Origin: Mucilaginibacter terrenus
Lineage (GTDB): Bacteria > Bacteroidota > Bacteroidia > Sphingobacteriales > Sphingobacteriaceae
Direction: 5' to 3'
Length of the DNA: 64,000 bases
Assembly (NCBI RefSeq): GCF_003432065.1
Contig: NZ_QWDE01000001.1
Span: 930,001-994,000 of the forward strand
Of this stretch, positions 17,741-26,906 are shown one piece after another (positions within the stretch are counted from its first letter, which is position 1; every line of letters starts with the position of its first letter). Both the position numbers and the translations under genes were made by a program. The notes below the pieces were generated by a model that was given only the letters and a program-made list of their open reading frames with translations, was not told the origin of the DNA and did no database searches.

Positions 17741-18814
17741 TTAAACGGATATCGACTTCAACATCTTCATTGCGATCAGCACCGCTATGGTCAATACTAT
17801 TGTTACGATAAAACCAATTACAGCTGCTTTCGCCTTTCCTAATTTATTTACAGGCAAAGGATATACCGGTTGATCTATTATTTGGATGAGCGGTGTTTCT
17901 TGCCTGAGTGATATTTTTGATATCTCAAGATTTTTCACAATTTCGGCATAGATAGCAGAACTGGCTTGCACATCAACCTGTTTCTTCTGGGACGGTACTT
18001 TTAAGCTCGTAAAGGCCGGGTTGGCGTTTGGAGAGGCATCTATAGCTGATGCTACCCCACTTATAGAATAGCCAAGCACCCTTTTAACACTATCTGCCTG
18101 CCTTTGAAGTACTGCTAAATTTTGTGAGCTTTTTTTGGTTTTTGTAAATGTGTAGAAATTATTTACAGTTTCTACAAGTTTATTGTTAAATGCCTTTGCA
18201 AAATACTCGTCATCCGACTTCACGTCAACGTTAATAATGCTTAACTTTTTGTCGGGCTTTGTTACCGAAAGCAAATTTTTGTTAAAGTTTTCTGTTAAAT
18301 CGCTTATAATACTGTCTTGTACTCTGTTAAATTTAGCTGGATCACCAGTAAATGTCACATTGGCATTGTTCTTCCATTTTTTCCTTAATTTGTTAAAATT
18401 AATATACCTGTCTATAAGCAGTTGTCGCTTTCCGTTTATGTCGACCTCACTTAAAAGTGTCTTTTCTATCATTACACGCGACTTGTACAACTGTAAAATG
18501 TTGTCGCCCTGGAAGATGCCGCCGCCTGCACGTCCCATATCTATTCCGGCCAATGATGCAAGCCCGGCATATTGACCTAAACCGCCGCCTCTACCCCCTT
18601 CTTCCTCAAGAACAAATGTGGAAGTTGCAGTGTACACAGGCTTTTTAAATATTGAAAAAGCCACCCCTGCTCCTGCTCCTAAAAGGCCGGCCAATAACAA
18701 CGTTAGCCATTTACGGCCTATATAATGGAAAGCACTCTTTACCTTGAGTGCTATAATACGCATGGAAATCTCGTCAGAATTTTGGTCGTTATAAGTAGTT
18801 TCTGGCTGTCCCAT
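17741..18814 (-). CDS. Polysaccharide chain-length determinant, Wzz-like co-polymerase
   Basis: This 357-residue inner-membrane protein has a transmembrane segment at about 36-56 (WLTLLLAGLLGAGAGVAFSI) followed by KKPVYTATSTFVLEEE, the conserved start of a Wzz periplasmic domain. Helical segments at about 150-300 follow, and a second membrane helix lies at about 330-351 (AAVIGFIVTIVLTIAVLIAM). A PQxP-like proline segment (IDQPVYPLPVNKLGK) precedes the last helix, as in the family. No C-terminal BY-kinase domain is present. It lies 1 bp from the Wza-like gene. It probably sets glycan chain length by binding the Wzy-like polymerase. Confidence 0.9.
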   Translation of the reverse strand: MGQPETTYNDQNSDEISMRIIALKVKSAFHYIGRKWLTLLLAGLLGAGAGVAFSIFKKPVYTATSTFVLEEEGGRGGGLGQYAGLASLAGIDMGRAGGGIFQGDNILQLYKSRVMIEKTLLSEVDINGKRQLLIDRYINFNKLRKKWKNNANVTFTGDPAKFNRVQDSIISDLTENFNKNLLSVTKPDKKLSIINVDVKSDDEYFAKAFNNKLVETVNNFYTFTKTKKSSQNLAVLQRQADSVKRVLGYSISGVASAIDASPNANPAFTSLKVPSQKKQVDVQASSAIYAEIVKNLEISKISLRQETPLIQIIDQPVYPLPVNKLGKAKAAVIGFIVTIVLTIAVLIAMKMLKSISV

Positions 18815-18815
18815 G

Positions 18816-21302
18816 CTATTTAGAAATGTTAATTATACCCAATATAACCGCTGCTAATGAAGCCAAACCAGTCGTGATGCCTACAGCTTCTGTTACAGAA
18901 AGGCCGCGGTGTTCTGGCTTCTTTGTTACATAAATCTCGCTGCCCGGCCGAACGCTTGGGTGTGAATTAAAGAATAAAAACTTTCGCGTTCCTCTTACAG
19001 TACCATTTGGATACACCACGTAAGCACCTTTTTTTAACGCGTTTGGCGAGTAACCACCAGCATTAAGTACATAGTCATGAAAAGATTTGCCTTTCTCGTA
19101 AACGACTGCGCTTGGATAGAGCACCTCACCATTAACTCTCACAAGTTGTTGCTGCTTAGGAATTCTGATTATGTCATTATCTTCAAGGATAAGGTCTCCG
19201 CTATAGCCAGGCTGCTGGAGTATCTTCTTAAGATCAATTCCAACAAAGTTGTTCCTAAGTTGCGGAGCTTCTATATTGGTAGAGTCTTTATAATTTTGCT
19301 TTAGCCTGCTCAGCCTGTCAAGACGTTCTTTCTCTACAGCACTTGTGTCAATTTTATTTTTATTAACTCCCAATATGGCAAAGTTATCACGTTTCAACGT
19401 TCCGCCATCAGGGTCGGCAGAAGCCGTTATACCACCGGCACGTGCAATTACGTCAGATATTTTTTCGTTTTTTTTCTTGATTGTGTAGTAGCCCGGATAC
19501 AGCACCTCACCTTCAATCTTCACTGTACTTTGTTTTTCATACCCAGGTAAACTATAAACCGATACTATATCAAAAGGCTCAAGTTTGAAATTTGCTTCTC
19601 CTTTTTTCATTTGCGAATCGACATCTACTGTAAAAACTTGAGCCAAATCACTTGTCTTTGAATTGGGATTACTATTATCTATCCGACGAGATACTTCAAC
19701 CCGTTTTGGGCTTGCACCAATAGTTAATCCGTCTGCCTTTATAATAAGATCTTCGACGGACATACCTTCAGAATACGCAAAATCACCCTGGTTTCGTACT
19801 TCACCTTTAATTGTAACGCGGTATTCGTCACGAAGGTCAAATATTGATGATATGTTCACAACGTCTTCTCGCTGAAGCAGAATATCTGGTTGGCTTTTGT
19901 TAATAACAGCATTTACATCAAACGAGATTAACTCAGTTGTGTTGTCAGCCTTCAAACGGGTTATACTTCCGCGGCCTGTAAAAGCGTCTTCCTTGAGGCC
20001 CGCGGCATTTTTTATTAGCTGAGAGACAGTTAAACCTTTCTGAAGTTCGTACTCGCCCGGGCGAAATACTGCACCTCTAACAATAACCCTGTTCTCATAT
20101 CGCTCTAAAATACGATCAACAGTGTATTTATCACCGCGCAAGGGAATGTAGTTCTTGTAATCTGCCTCTACTACATCCGTGATCCGTCGTTGCTGGTCCT
20201 CAATCTGCGATACTTTTATCCTGCCGGTAAAAGCCTGGTCAGTAAAACCGCCTGCAAACCTAAGTACATCTTGCAAAGTTTCTCCTGGCAGTACTTCAAA
20301 TAAGGCCGGGGTTTTTACTTCGCCCACCAATTCCACACGGGTGCGGTAAGTCGGCACCCTGATTATGTCCTGATCTTGTAATCCTATGTTGCTCTTTTGA
20401 TCGCCTTTTACAAGAAAATCATAAACGTCTAAACGCCGAATAATTCTATTGTTACGGTATATCTCAATTTGCCTGAATGAACCATTATTATTTGGCCCAC
20501 CTGCAGAGGATAAAGCATTGAATGCAGTAGCAAGCGAAGGTAGCGTATATGTACCAGGCTTCACTACCTCACCTACCATCACCACTTTTATGCTGCGTAT
20601 GTTGCCTAACGTGACTGCCACTGTAGTACCACGCCCCACAGCATAGTTATTAGCTGTAAGTTTTGCCTTAATGGCGGATGTTGCCTGCTCAATTGTTTTC
20701 CCCGAAACGTTTAGCATACCTACACCGGGTATATTAATGTTACCTTCAGGAGATACATCCAGTTTCCAGTTCACCAGAGATGCACCATAAACATTTATAT
20801 TTAACTGATCTTCGGGGCCCAGAATGTAATTAACAGGAGTTGCTAGTTTTAAGTTCGGCTCAAAAGTAATGTTGCTATTCCTAAACAGGTCAGCTCCAAA
20901 AACCTTTGGTGTAAACATATCTGCAATATCGCGCTGTTTTGCTGGTGGATTGGCAGTTGAGTCTGCTTTATAATTGAGACCGCGGGTTAAGGACTGATCA
21001 GTTAGAGCAGGTGACTGTCCATCTGCATTTGTATAAGTTTTACGTAGTGAAGTAACCCTATCTTGCAAAATTCTGCTTTGTTCTGCAGATAATCCGCGTG
21101 ATTGTAACATCTGAAGCAACTGTGCATCGGTTAGACCAGAAGATTGCGCTTGTTGCATTATTTGCCGCAATTGGATATCTGAGATCTCGTTAACGTTTAC
21201 GCCTGAAAGATTTTGAGGTATAGTTTGCGCCTTTGCCATGGATAACCCAAAAACAATTAAAGCGGTTAAAACAAGTACCAAAATGGGTCTAAAAAAATTC
21301 AT
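18816..21302 (-). CDS. Outer-membrane polysaccharide export protein with multiple SLBB domains (Wza-like)
   Basis: The 828-residue protein has a signal peptide (about 1-25, ending MAKA-QTIP), a short Gln-rich helical region, a poly-export domain (about 150-240, YILGPEDQLNINVYG), and at least four SLBB-type units marked by repeated motifs such as VVKPGTYTLP, EVKTPALFEVLPG, VFRPGEYELQ and EVLYPGYYTI. A hydrophobic segment near the end (about 803-826) may anchor it. It is far longer than E. coli Wza, as is usual for Bacteroidota SLBB exporters. It should form the periplasm-to-surface conduit for the glycan made by this locus. It is the first gene of the leftward locus. Confidence 0.92.
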   Translation of the reverse strand: MNFFRPILVLVLTALIVFGLSMAKAQTIPQNLSGVNVNEISDIQLRQIMQQAQSSGLTDAQLLQMLQSRGLSAEQSRILQDRVTSLRKTYTNADGQSPALTDQSLTRGLNYKADSTANPPAKQRDIADMFTPKVFGADLFRNSNITFEPNLKLATPVNYILGPEDQLNINVYGASLVNWKLDVSPEGNINIPGVGMLNVSGKTIEQATSAIKAKLTANNYAVGRGTTVAVTLGNIRSIKVVMVGEVVKPGTYTLPSLATAFNALSSAGGPNNNGSFRQIEIYRNNRIIRRLDVYDFLVKGDQKSNIGLQDQDIIRVPTYRTRVELVGEVKTPALFEVLPGETLQDVLRFAGGFTDQAFTGRIKVSQIEDQQRRITDVVEADYKNYIPLRGDKYTVDRILERYENRVIVRGAVFRPGEYELQKGLTVSQLIKNAAGLKEDAFTGRGSITRLKADNTTELISFDVNAVINKSQPDILLQREDVVNISSIFDLRDEYRVTIKGEVRNQGDFAYSEGMSVEDLIIKADGLTIGASPKRVEVSRRIDNSNPNSKTSDLAQVFTVDVDSQMKKGEANFKLEPFDIVSVYSLPGYEKQSTVKIEGEVLYPGYYTIKKKNEKISDVIARAGGITASADPDGGTLKRDNFAILGVNKNKIDTSAVEKERLDRLSRLKQNYKDSTNIEAPQLRNNFVGIDLKKILQQPGYSGDLILEDNDIIRIPKQQQLVRVNGEVLYPSAVVYEKGKSFHDYVLNAGGYSPNALKKGAYVVYPNGTVRGTRKFLFFNSHPSVRPGSEIYVTKKPEHRGLSVTEAVGITTGLASLAAVILGIINISK

Positions 21303-21418
21303 ATTTTACAAATAATGCCTTGATCGGTTCTAATAAGGTAAGGTGCTTCATCTACTCTTACAAAGTTGGTGAATGACAAACCTTGACAATCAATCAACAT
21401 GTCGGCTAAATTAGCTTG

Positions 21419-21426
21419 CAAATATA
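21419..21426 (-). promoter_or_regulatory. -7 box candidate for the wza/wzz operon
   Basis: The minus strand reads TATATTTG, an exact TAnnTTTG match and the same octamer as the ddh-operon candidate. It lies 117 bp upstream of the export gene. No TTG is visible at the -33 distance. If used, the leader would be about 110 nt and would not include the large inverted repeat farther upstream. Confidence 0.35.
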
Positions 21427-21472
21427 TATTTATTTTACAGGTTGATAGTAAATTTCACCTTCTGTTACTTAA

Positions 21473-21520
21473 TGTAAACGCTATGAGCGGTTTTTTTTTA
21501 AACCGCTCATAGCGTTTACA
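21473..21520. repeat. Perfect 21-bp inverted repeat with T6 loop
   Basis: The left arm at 21473-21493 and the right arm at 21500-21520 are exact reverse complements, built on AAACGCTATGAGCGGTTT. Six T residues (21494-21499) form the loop. It sits between the divergent export gene and hscB. No T-tract follows either arm, so it is not a standard intrinsic terminator for either direction. It could be a regulatory hairpin, an operator, or a small mobile repeat. Confidence 0.8.
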
Positions 21521-21560
21521 AGTTTATTATCTCGTTTTCTATCTTAAACGTTAATTTTGA

Positions 21561-22094
21561 ATGATGAATTATTTCGACTTCTATAACATCGCAGAGTCTT
21601 TTCACCCGGATACAGCGGCATTAAAAAAACAATTTTATACCCTGAGCAAGCAATATCATCCCGACTTTTACGCAAATGAAGATGATAGTAAGCAACAAGA
21701 AATACTGGAGCTCTCTACTCTTAACAACAAGGCCTACCAAACACTTAGCGACGGAAATAAGACGCTGGAATACATATTGAAGGAGCACAACCTGGTAAAT
21801 GAAGGGGCAAAACCACAATTACCGGCAGATTTTTTGATGGAAATGATGGACATCAACGAACGGCTAATGGAGGTTGATGATACTGCCCAACTTGCTGAGG
21901 TAACAACAGAAGTGCTTGCTATAGAGAGTGATATTAACGAAGCATTAAGTACACTGACGGCAGATTACGAAACGCTGGATGACACTGCAAAGGAAAGCAG
22001 GCTTAACGAAATTGCAAATATTTACTACAGGCAAAAATATCTGTTGCGTATTAAAGAGAGTTTAGATACATTTGCAGCCCGCTTAGGTAATTAG
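21561..22094 (+). CDS. hscB: Fe-S assembly co-chaperone HscB (J-domain protein)
   Basis: The 177-residue protein has an N-terminal J domain with HPD at 33-35 (QYHPDFY) and an HscB-type C-terminal helical bundle (about 90-177). The linker and length match HscB (about 170 residues) rather than DnaJ or CbpA. It delivers the IscU scaffold to an Hsp70 (HscA) and stimulates its ATPase. No other isc genes are next to it, as is common in Bacteroidota. Two ATGs start the frame (21561 and 21564). A TAATTTTG octamer lies directly before them, so a very short leader is possible. Confidence 0.85.
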   Translation: MMNYFDFYNIAESFHPDTAALKKQFYTLSKQYHPDFYANEDDSKQQEILELSTLNNKAYQTLSDGNKTLEYILKEHNLVNEGAKPQLPADFLMEMMDINERLMEVDDTAQLAEVTTEVLAIESDINEALSTLTADYETLDDTAKESRLNEIANIYYRQKYLLRIKESLDTFAARLGN

Positions 22095-22106
22095 TTACCT
22101 GCAAAT

Positions 22107-22186
22107 GCCCAGATGGCGGAATTGGTAGACGCGCTGGTCTCAAACACCTGTGGGAAACCGTGCCGGTTCGACTCCGGCTCTGGGTA
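22107..22186 (+). tRNA. tRNA-Leu (anticodon CAA)
   Basis: The acceptor stem GCCCAGA pairs with TCTGGGT, with a G-U pair at 1-72. The D-arm is GGCGGAATTGGTAGACGC, the anticodon CAA is at 22141-22143, a long class II variable arm follows, and the T-arm is GCCGGTTCGACTCCGGC. The long variable arm and the D-loop GGTAGAC identify leucine. Position 28-42 of the anticodon stem is a U-U mismatch. CCA is not encoded. It reads leucine codon UUG. Confidence 0.95.
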
Positions 22187-22188
22187 CG

Positions 22189-22220
22189 ACCCTCTTTACA
22201 TCAGTAAAGGGGGTTTTTTG
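22189..22220 (+). terminator. Intrinsic terminator after tRNA-Leu
   Basis: A CCCTCTTTAC / GTAAAGGGGG stem with a short loop is followed by TTTTTTG, immediately downstream of the tRNA. One C-G position is imperfect. The geometry fits a Rho-independent terminator. Confidence 0.75.
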
Positions 22221-22311
22221 TTTTACCCCCCCCCCGTTTTGTCGCAAACAGACCTACATTACTGTAAGTTATCACATATTTTTGATTAGAAAACACTTTA
22301 TCAACAGGTTG

Positions 22312-22863
22312 ATGAGAAAAGTATCCTTTGCCATAAACATAAGCCTTGACGGCGTTTGCGACCATACGCTTTTTAATCCAAACCCGGAAATTCATGAGTA
22401 CTTCACTGAAGTGATGAACGAGGTAGACCTTATTTTCTTTGGACGGATTATGTATCAGCTCATGTTTCCTTATTGGGCCAATGTGGCGAGGGATAAATCC
22501 GGCACATACGATGAAAACAAATTTGCTGAAAAAATTACTTCGATCTCAAGGGTAGTTGTTTCCAGATCATTAACTACATCAGATGAAAATACAAGGATAG
22601 TTCGTGCAAATCCTGCAGAAGAACTTTTGCAACTGAAACAACTTCCCGGCAAAACAATTTCTGTAGATAGCATAAGCATGCTTCCTGAACTAATAGCAGC
22701 CGGGCTCATAGATGAATTCAAGCTGATGATTCACCCGGTTATATTAGGTAATGGACGAAGATTATTAGATACCGGCAATCTGCAGGAAAAACTCGACCTT
22801 AAGCTGATAGAAACTATAAACTTCAAGTCCGGGTGTGTGGCTCTTCATTATCTTAAAAAATGA
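22312..22863 (+). CDS. Dihydrofolate reductase family protein (RibD C-terminal-like)
   Basis: From ATG 22312 the protein has 183 residues and starts MRKVSFAINISLDGVCDH, the standard opening of YwjB/RibD-C-like proteins. The frame is open back through the tRNA, but that part is not coding. FFGRIMYQLMFPYW and SISMLPELIAAGLIDEFKLM, followed by HPVILGNGRRL, are the family's NADPH-domain signatures. Members are small NAD(P)H-dependent reductases of unknown substrate. True DHFR activity is not implied. It is monocistronic, between the tRNA terminator and a convergent gene. Confidence 0.82.
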   Translation: MRKVSFAINISLDGVCDHTLFNPNPEIHEYFTEVMNEVDLIFFGRIMYQLMFPYWANVARDKSGTYDENKFAEKITSISRVVVSRSLTTSDENTRIVRANPAEELLQLKQLPGKTISVDSISMLPELIAAGLIDEFKLMIHPVILGNGRRLLDTGNLQEKLDLKLIETINFKSGCVALHYLKK

Positions 22864-22901
22864 AAAACATAATTATTAGGCTCACCCCTTGCAAACGTGA
22901 G

Positions 22902-24401
22902 TTATTGTAATAACGATGATATCATCAGCTCAAGTGTTCTTTGGTTACTGCCATCTATACTAAAGTTCTTGAAAATTATTTTTCCATCTTTATCAATCAG
23001 GAAGTTTTCGGGTTCTCCACGAACTCCATAACTCTTAGCTGCAAATTCCGGGTTGCCACGCAAGGGTATAAACGAGAAGCCGCTGTTTTTCATAAAAGGC
23101 AGTACATAAGAATCTTGTTCTGGCGTAACGTTAATGCCGAGGTAAACCAGATTCTTATTCTTAAATTTGTTTACAACTGCCTGGAAGTGCGGAAACTCTG
23201 CCCTGCACGGGCCGCAGCCCGGAAACCAAAACGTAAGCAGCACAACTTTACCTTTCAAGTCATTCAGCTTTAACTTATTTTTTACGGTGTATAAACCCAA
23301 TTCAAATGGAAAAGCCTGTACCGCAGAAGCTTCTCTTATTACTTTTACGTCCTTATCTATTTGCAGTTCGTCTTTACCCATTTGATGAGCGTAAATCTTT
23401 ATTGCACTGTACAATTCATCGTTGGGTAATTTGGCAAATTTTAATACAAGGTTATCGTAAGCATCCTTTACATCGCCTGACTTTGCCAGCAAAGAAGATT
23501 TTTTCAACTCAATAAAATTCCTGATGTAATTCCATCTTGGCAGGGTTAATAGCTTAAGTTGATTTAAAGCTTCTTTGTAGTTTTGCTCTTGTTCTAATTT
23601 GTTGATTTGTATTAACGAAAGGGCAACTTGTTTCCTAATCTTCCAATCTTCTTCTTCACGCATTTCGGAGGCTAGCGAGAGGGCTTTTTCAGGATCCGTT
23701 TGAAGGTATATATCAGCCAAGCTGGTCATTCCCTCATATGACCAATTAAATTTTTGTGGCGGATAAAGTGTGCGAAGATCTTCTAGGTATTTCCTCTTTA
23801 TATCCATGTTTGTAGCATCTACTGCCAACCAGTACAGCGCTTGTGCACCACGTTCGTTCTCAGGAAACTGTTTTGTAAAATCGTATACCTTCTGTTTGTA
23901 AACATCGGGGTTGCTATCCTTAAGGTACATCAGGTTCACGTAAGCATAGGTAACATCTGCCGGATCTGCAATGGTGGCTTTTTCTATATAGTTTTTCGCG
24001 AGCGCACTTTGCCCCCACCTTTCCGCATCTGCCGAGAGCATGTACCACACGTTTGCATTCTTGGGATCAAGTTCTGCGGCTTTAAGCAGAAACTCCCTTG
24101 CCTGCGCCATTTCAGCGTTATTAAACACTGTACCAATCGCCAAAGGGATATTTACATTATTGGGGTGGTTCTTCATCCAGATTTTATATTGCGGAATAAG
24201 CTCCGGATTTTCCAAGCCCATCGCATATATAAATTTTTTCTGTGCTTTGATGCTGTCAGGGTAAGCTTCCGCCACTGCCTTTGCGGCTTTAATTTCAGCG
24301 GCAGGTGCGGGCCCTTTTCTGACAGGCATCTGAGCTAAAACCTGCATACTGCACATTATAATTAATGCAGTGTTTGAAATATTTTTAAGTAAGCCTTTCA
24401 T
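22902..24401 (-). CDS. TlpA-like thiol-disulfide protein with N-terminal TPR region
   Basis: The 499-residue protein has a signal peptide (about 1-23, MQVLAQ cleavage region) and a helical TPR-like section (about 60-330; NAEMAQAREFLLKAAELDP and NVWYMLSADAERWGQ are typical). A thioredoxin-fold domain follows (about 355-499) with Cys396 and Cys399 in FPGCGPCRAEF. LKGKVVLLTFWFPG and NFLIDKDGKIIFKNF match TlpA/ResA proteins. It probably reduces periplasmic disulfides. The TPR part may hold a partner. It is transcribed alone on the minus strand, convergent with the DHFR-like gene. The substrate is unknown. Confidence 0.85.
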   Translation of the reverse strand: MKGLLKNISNTALIIMCSMQVLAQMPVRKGPAPAAEIKAAKAVAEAYPDSIKAQKKFIYAMGLENPELIPQYKIWMKNHPNNVNIPLAIGTVFNNAEMAQAREFLLKAAELDPKNANVWYMLSADAERWGQSALAKNYIEKATIADPADVTYAYVNLMYLKDSNPDVYKQKVYDFTKQFPENERGAQALYWLAVDATNMDIKRKYLEDLRTLYPPQKFNWSYEGMTSLADIYLQTDPEKALSLASEMREEEDWKIRKQVALSLIQINKLEQEQNYKEALNQLKLLTLPRWNYIRNFIELKKSSLLAKSGDVKDAYDNLVLKFAKLPNDELYSAIKIYAHQMGKDELQIDKDVKVIREASAVQAFPFELGLYTVKNKLKLNDLKGKVVLLTFWFPGCGPCRAEFPHFQAVVNKFKNKNLVYLGINVTPEQDSYVLPFMKNSGFSFIPLRGNPEFAAKSYGVRGEPENFLIDKDGKIIFKNFSIDGSNQRTLELMISSLLQ

Positions 24402-24509
24402 GGTGTAGTGGTTGTATCAGGAGACAAGAACCTAATATACTTACAATAATTAAATTACATGATGGAAGATTAACAAGAATGATCACATAACAAAGTTCTC
24501 AAGATTAAA

Positions 24510-24532
24510 CCCTGTGAGAAAATCTCACAGGG
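24510..24532 (-). terminator. Terminator of the arabinan PUL operon
   Basis: There is a perfect 10-bp stem, CCCTGTGAGA / TCTCACAGGG, with loop AAA. It lies 31 bp after the stop of the GH5-like gene and is followed on the minus strand by a T-rich run. It closes the leftward SusC-to-GH5 operon. Confidence 0.75.
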
Positions 24533-24563
24533 CTCTTATATTCTTATTACCAACTCATTACTG

Positions 24564-25685
24564 CTATTTTAGCGTCTCTGTTTTGGGCTGAGTGGTGATT
24601 TGCTTGATGAAAGATGTTTCTTCAGGCTTATAAGGTGTGCCGTCCTTATGGAAAATGTCGTGAAACCACAACTTTGGCTCACCTCCCTGTGGCATTGGGG
24701 TATCCCAGGCGTAAATGGTGTTGGTTTTACCTGCAACCAAACCCCAGTTTATCGCTCCAATATTTTCTTTTTTCAACAAAGGCAGTATAGTTTGGAACGT
24801 ACTATTTCGTGAACGAGCCATGTATTCAGTACATATTAATGGTCGGCCATGAGTTTTAAGCAACTGCAAAACACGTTCATGTGACTTTTCATCTTCGTAT
24901 TCATGATAGGTAATAATATCTGAATTAAGCGCCTGAAATGCGTTCAATTTTTCGAAATCCCAGGCCCATAAGCCTACAGAAACGGGTTGATCAGGATTTA
25001 CATCTCTGGCCCAGGTAAATACTTTTGTTAATAAGGCTAACGAGGTATCACGCTTAGTACTGTTACCCGGCTCGTTATATAGATCCCATAAAATCACCCT
25101 TTTATCGTGCTTGAACTCCCCCATCACATCTTTAAAGTAGCCTTCTAACTGGTTGAATTGTTTAGGGTCTTTTACCTCTCTAACACCAGGGTCCTGCGCC
25201 CATCCGGAGTTATGGATACCCGCTTTTGGTGCAGGCTGCTTGCCGGGTTTGGGGTTTGGATTCCAGCAATCGTCAAAAAACACCAATATGGTTTGTATAT
25301 GATGCTTATTAGCAATCTCGAGGTATTTGTTCATCCGGGACTTGAAACCTTTAGGGTCTACTCCATAAGCTACGCTATGTAAAAACACCCTCATGGTGTT
25401 AAAACCAATACCTTCGGCATATCCAAGCTCTTTATCAATCGTCGCCGGATCAAAGGTATCAGCCTGCCACATTTCTAGCTGGTTTATAGCAGTACTGGGA
25501 ATAAAATTAGCACCAATCATCCATTTATGTTCGGCGTACCATTTGTTAGCTTTATCTACAGTCCATATCTTACCCTTATCTATTGGCTTTACTTTAGGTT
25601 TAGGTGCCTGTGCAGAGGCTGTTGCCGTTACAAAAAATATCAGTAACGGTAGTACAACAAGGTTGCTTAGTTTTCTCATGATCAT
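24564..25685 (-). CDS. GH5-like (clan GH-A) secreted glycoside hydrolase
   Basis: The 373-residue protein has a signal peptide (about 1-26, ending ASAQA). The fold cues are clan GH-A: FNTMRVFLHSVAYG on strand 2, Glu205 in LYNEPG as acid/base, and Glu287 in ICTEYMAR as likely nucleophile. It is usually annotated as a cellulase-family or xylanase-like enzyme, but the exact family and substrate are unclear. It is the last gene of the PUL operon, 3 bp from the GH43 gene. With GH43 and GH93-like partners it may cut a backbone or side-chain linkage of an arabinan-containing glycan. ATG 25679 is an equally good start. Confidence 0.78.
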   Translation of the reverse strand: MIMRKLSNLVVLPLLIFFVTATASAQAPKPKVKPIDKGKIWTVDKANKWYAEHKWMIGANFIPSTAINQLEMWQADTFDPATIDKELGYAEGIGFNTMRVFLHSVAYGVDPKGFKSRMNKYLEIANKHHIQTILVFFDDCWNPNPKPGKQPAPKAGIHNSGWAQDPGVREVKDPKQFNQLEGYFKDVMGEFKHDKRVILWDLYNEPGNSTKRDTSLALLTKVFTWARDVNPDQPVSVGLWAWDFEKLNAFQALNSDIITYHEYEDEKSHERVLQLLKTHGRPLICTEYMARSRNSTFQTILPLLKKENIGAINWGLVAGKTNTIYAWDTPMPQGGEPKLWFHDIFHKDGTPYKPEETSFIKQITTQPKTETLK

Positions 25686-25688
25686 ATA

Positions 25689-26855
25689 TTAGTTGTCCTT
25701 TTTGTTTTTTAAGAAGATAGTTTGATTTCGAACTGCAGGTTTAACGTTACTTTTTTTTGTGCCGCTGCCCTTAGGCGGTTTAGCCTTTACATACACCATA
25801 TCCGACGGTGCTTTTATAGCTACTCCTGTTTTTACAGGCAAGCCAAAATTAGGCGTGCCATCCTTATTCCAAGTAAACATTTGCATGCGCGGTGAGCGCT
25901 GACCGCCACAACCACAACCCGGCTTTGAATTGGCATGGTAAAGTATCCAATCCTCTTTACCATCAGGTGATTTAAAGAAAGAGTTGTGTCCCGGTGCATA
26001 AACGCTATTTTCTTTACTTTGCTGAAATACCGGCTTAGCATTCTTTTTCCATGATTTCGGATCTAAAAGATCAGCAGAAGCCGGCGCGCTTAACATACCC
26101 AAAGCGTAGTTGTCTGTCCAGCATCCACTTGCAGAATAAATCAAATGGATTTGATTGCCGTGTACCAATACCTCTGGCCCTTCGTTCACGTTTACATGCG
26201 GCGGATTGTTCGCATCGTGCAGGTCTCCTACCATCTCCCAATCATACTCCGGCTTAGAAATACGCACACGCTTACCATCTACTGTCCATGGGTTTTTTAG
26301 TTTCGCAATATAAATATCCTGCTCGCCATTTTCATCACCTTCCCAGCCAGACCATATTAAATATAGCTGCCCTTTGTACCCAAACACAGAGCCATCAATA
26401 GCCCATTTGTTTGATGCTTCCTCCAAAGGCCCTTTAAAAGTCCATGTGCCTAATAATGGGTCAGCCGACGTATTTTCTAGAACGTACAAGCGGTGATTAC
26501 GATTTTTACCGTCGTCTGCAGCAAAATACATGTACCATTTGTTATTTATAAAATGAATCTCCGGTGCCCAAAGTTCCCGGGAATAGCTTTTACCTGTAGG
26601 TGGCACCCAAATAGTTTTTTTTGGTGAATTGCGCAAGTCGGCAATATCCTTTGTTTTCCAGATAATGAGACTGTCGCCTAAAGTATTTGTGTAGTAGTAA
26701 TAGCCGTCTTTATACGTAATCCATGGATCAGCGCCCGAAGGCAATATTGGGTTTGTGAATGTTTTTAGTTTTTTTGTTTGCGCCAGAGCGCTCGAGGTGC
26801 TTAGCGCATTACAGATCAGACCAATAAATAATAATTTAACAAAGTTCAATTTCAT
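25689..26855 (-). CDS. GH43 family secreted arabinosidase
   Basis: From ATG 26855 the protein has 388 residues with a signal peptide (about 1-26, SSALAQ). The frame extends to 26903, but those residues lack a signal-like start. The three GH43 catalytic acids are visible: Asp43 (GADPWI), Asp154 (WAIDGSVF) and Glu225 (NEGPEV), in a five-bladed propeller. PGHNSFFKSPDGKEDWILYHA and the HDAN region resemble exo-1,5-alpha-L-arabinofuranosidases (GH43_26-like). The C-terminus is basic. It lies in an operon 51 bp downstream of the GH93-like gene. Linkage specificity is inferred. Confidence 0.88.
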   Translation of the reverse strand: MKLNFVKLLFIGLICNALSTSSALAQTKKLKTFTNPILPSGADPWITYKDGYYYYTNTLGDSLIIWKTKDIADLRNSPKKTIWVPPTGKSYSRELWAPEIHFINNKWYMYFAADDGKNRNHRLYVLENTSADPLLGTWTFKGPLEEASNKWAIDGSVFGYKGQLYLIWSGWEGDENGEQDIYIAKLKNPWTVDGKRVRISKPEYDWEMVGDLHDANNPPHVNVNEGPEVLVHGNQIHLIYSASGCWTDNYALGMLSAPASADLLDPKSWKKNAKPVFQQSKENSVYAPGHNSFFKSPDGKEDWILYHANSKPGCGCGGQRSPRMQMFTWNKDGTPNFGLPVKTGVAIKAPSDMVYVKAKPPKGSGTKKSNVKPAVRNQTIFLKNKKDN

Positions 26856-26906
26856 CTCCGTCGTTATCCTTCGTGTTGTAGTAGCAAATATTTTTAGCAG
26901 CAAAAA

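Noticed and set aside
18183..18575. 130-codon antisense frame in the Wzz-like gene
   Set aside because: It overlaps the periplasmic domain coding sequence completely and shows no homology to anything I recognise.
22150..22311. N-terminal extension of the DHFR-like frame through the tRNA
   Set aside because: The frame starts inside tRNA-Leu and crosses a terminator. The family start is at 22312.
23841..24338. 165-codon plus-strand frame inside the TlpA-like gene
   Set aside because: It is antisense to a well-supported gene, has odd Cys/His-rich composition and no recognisable motif. It is a shadow frame.
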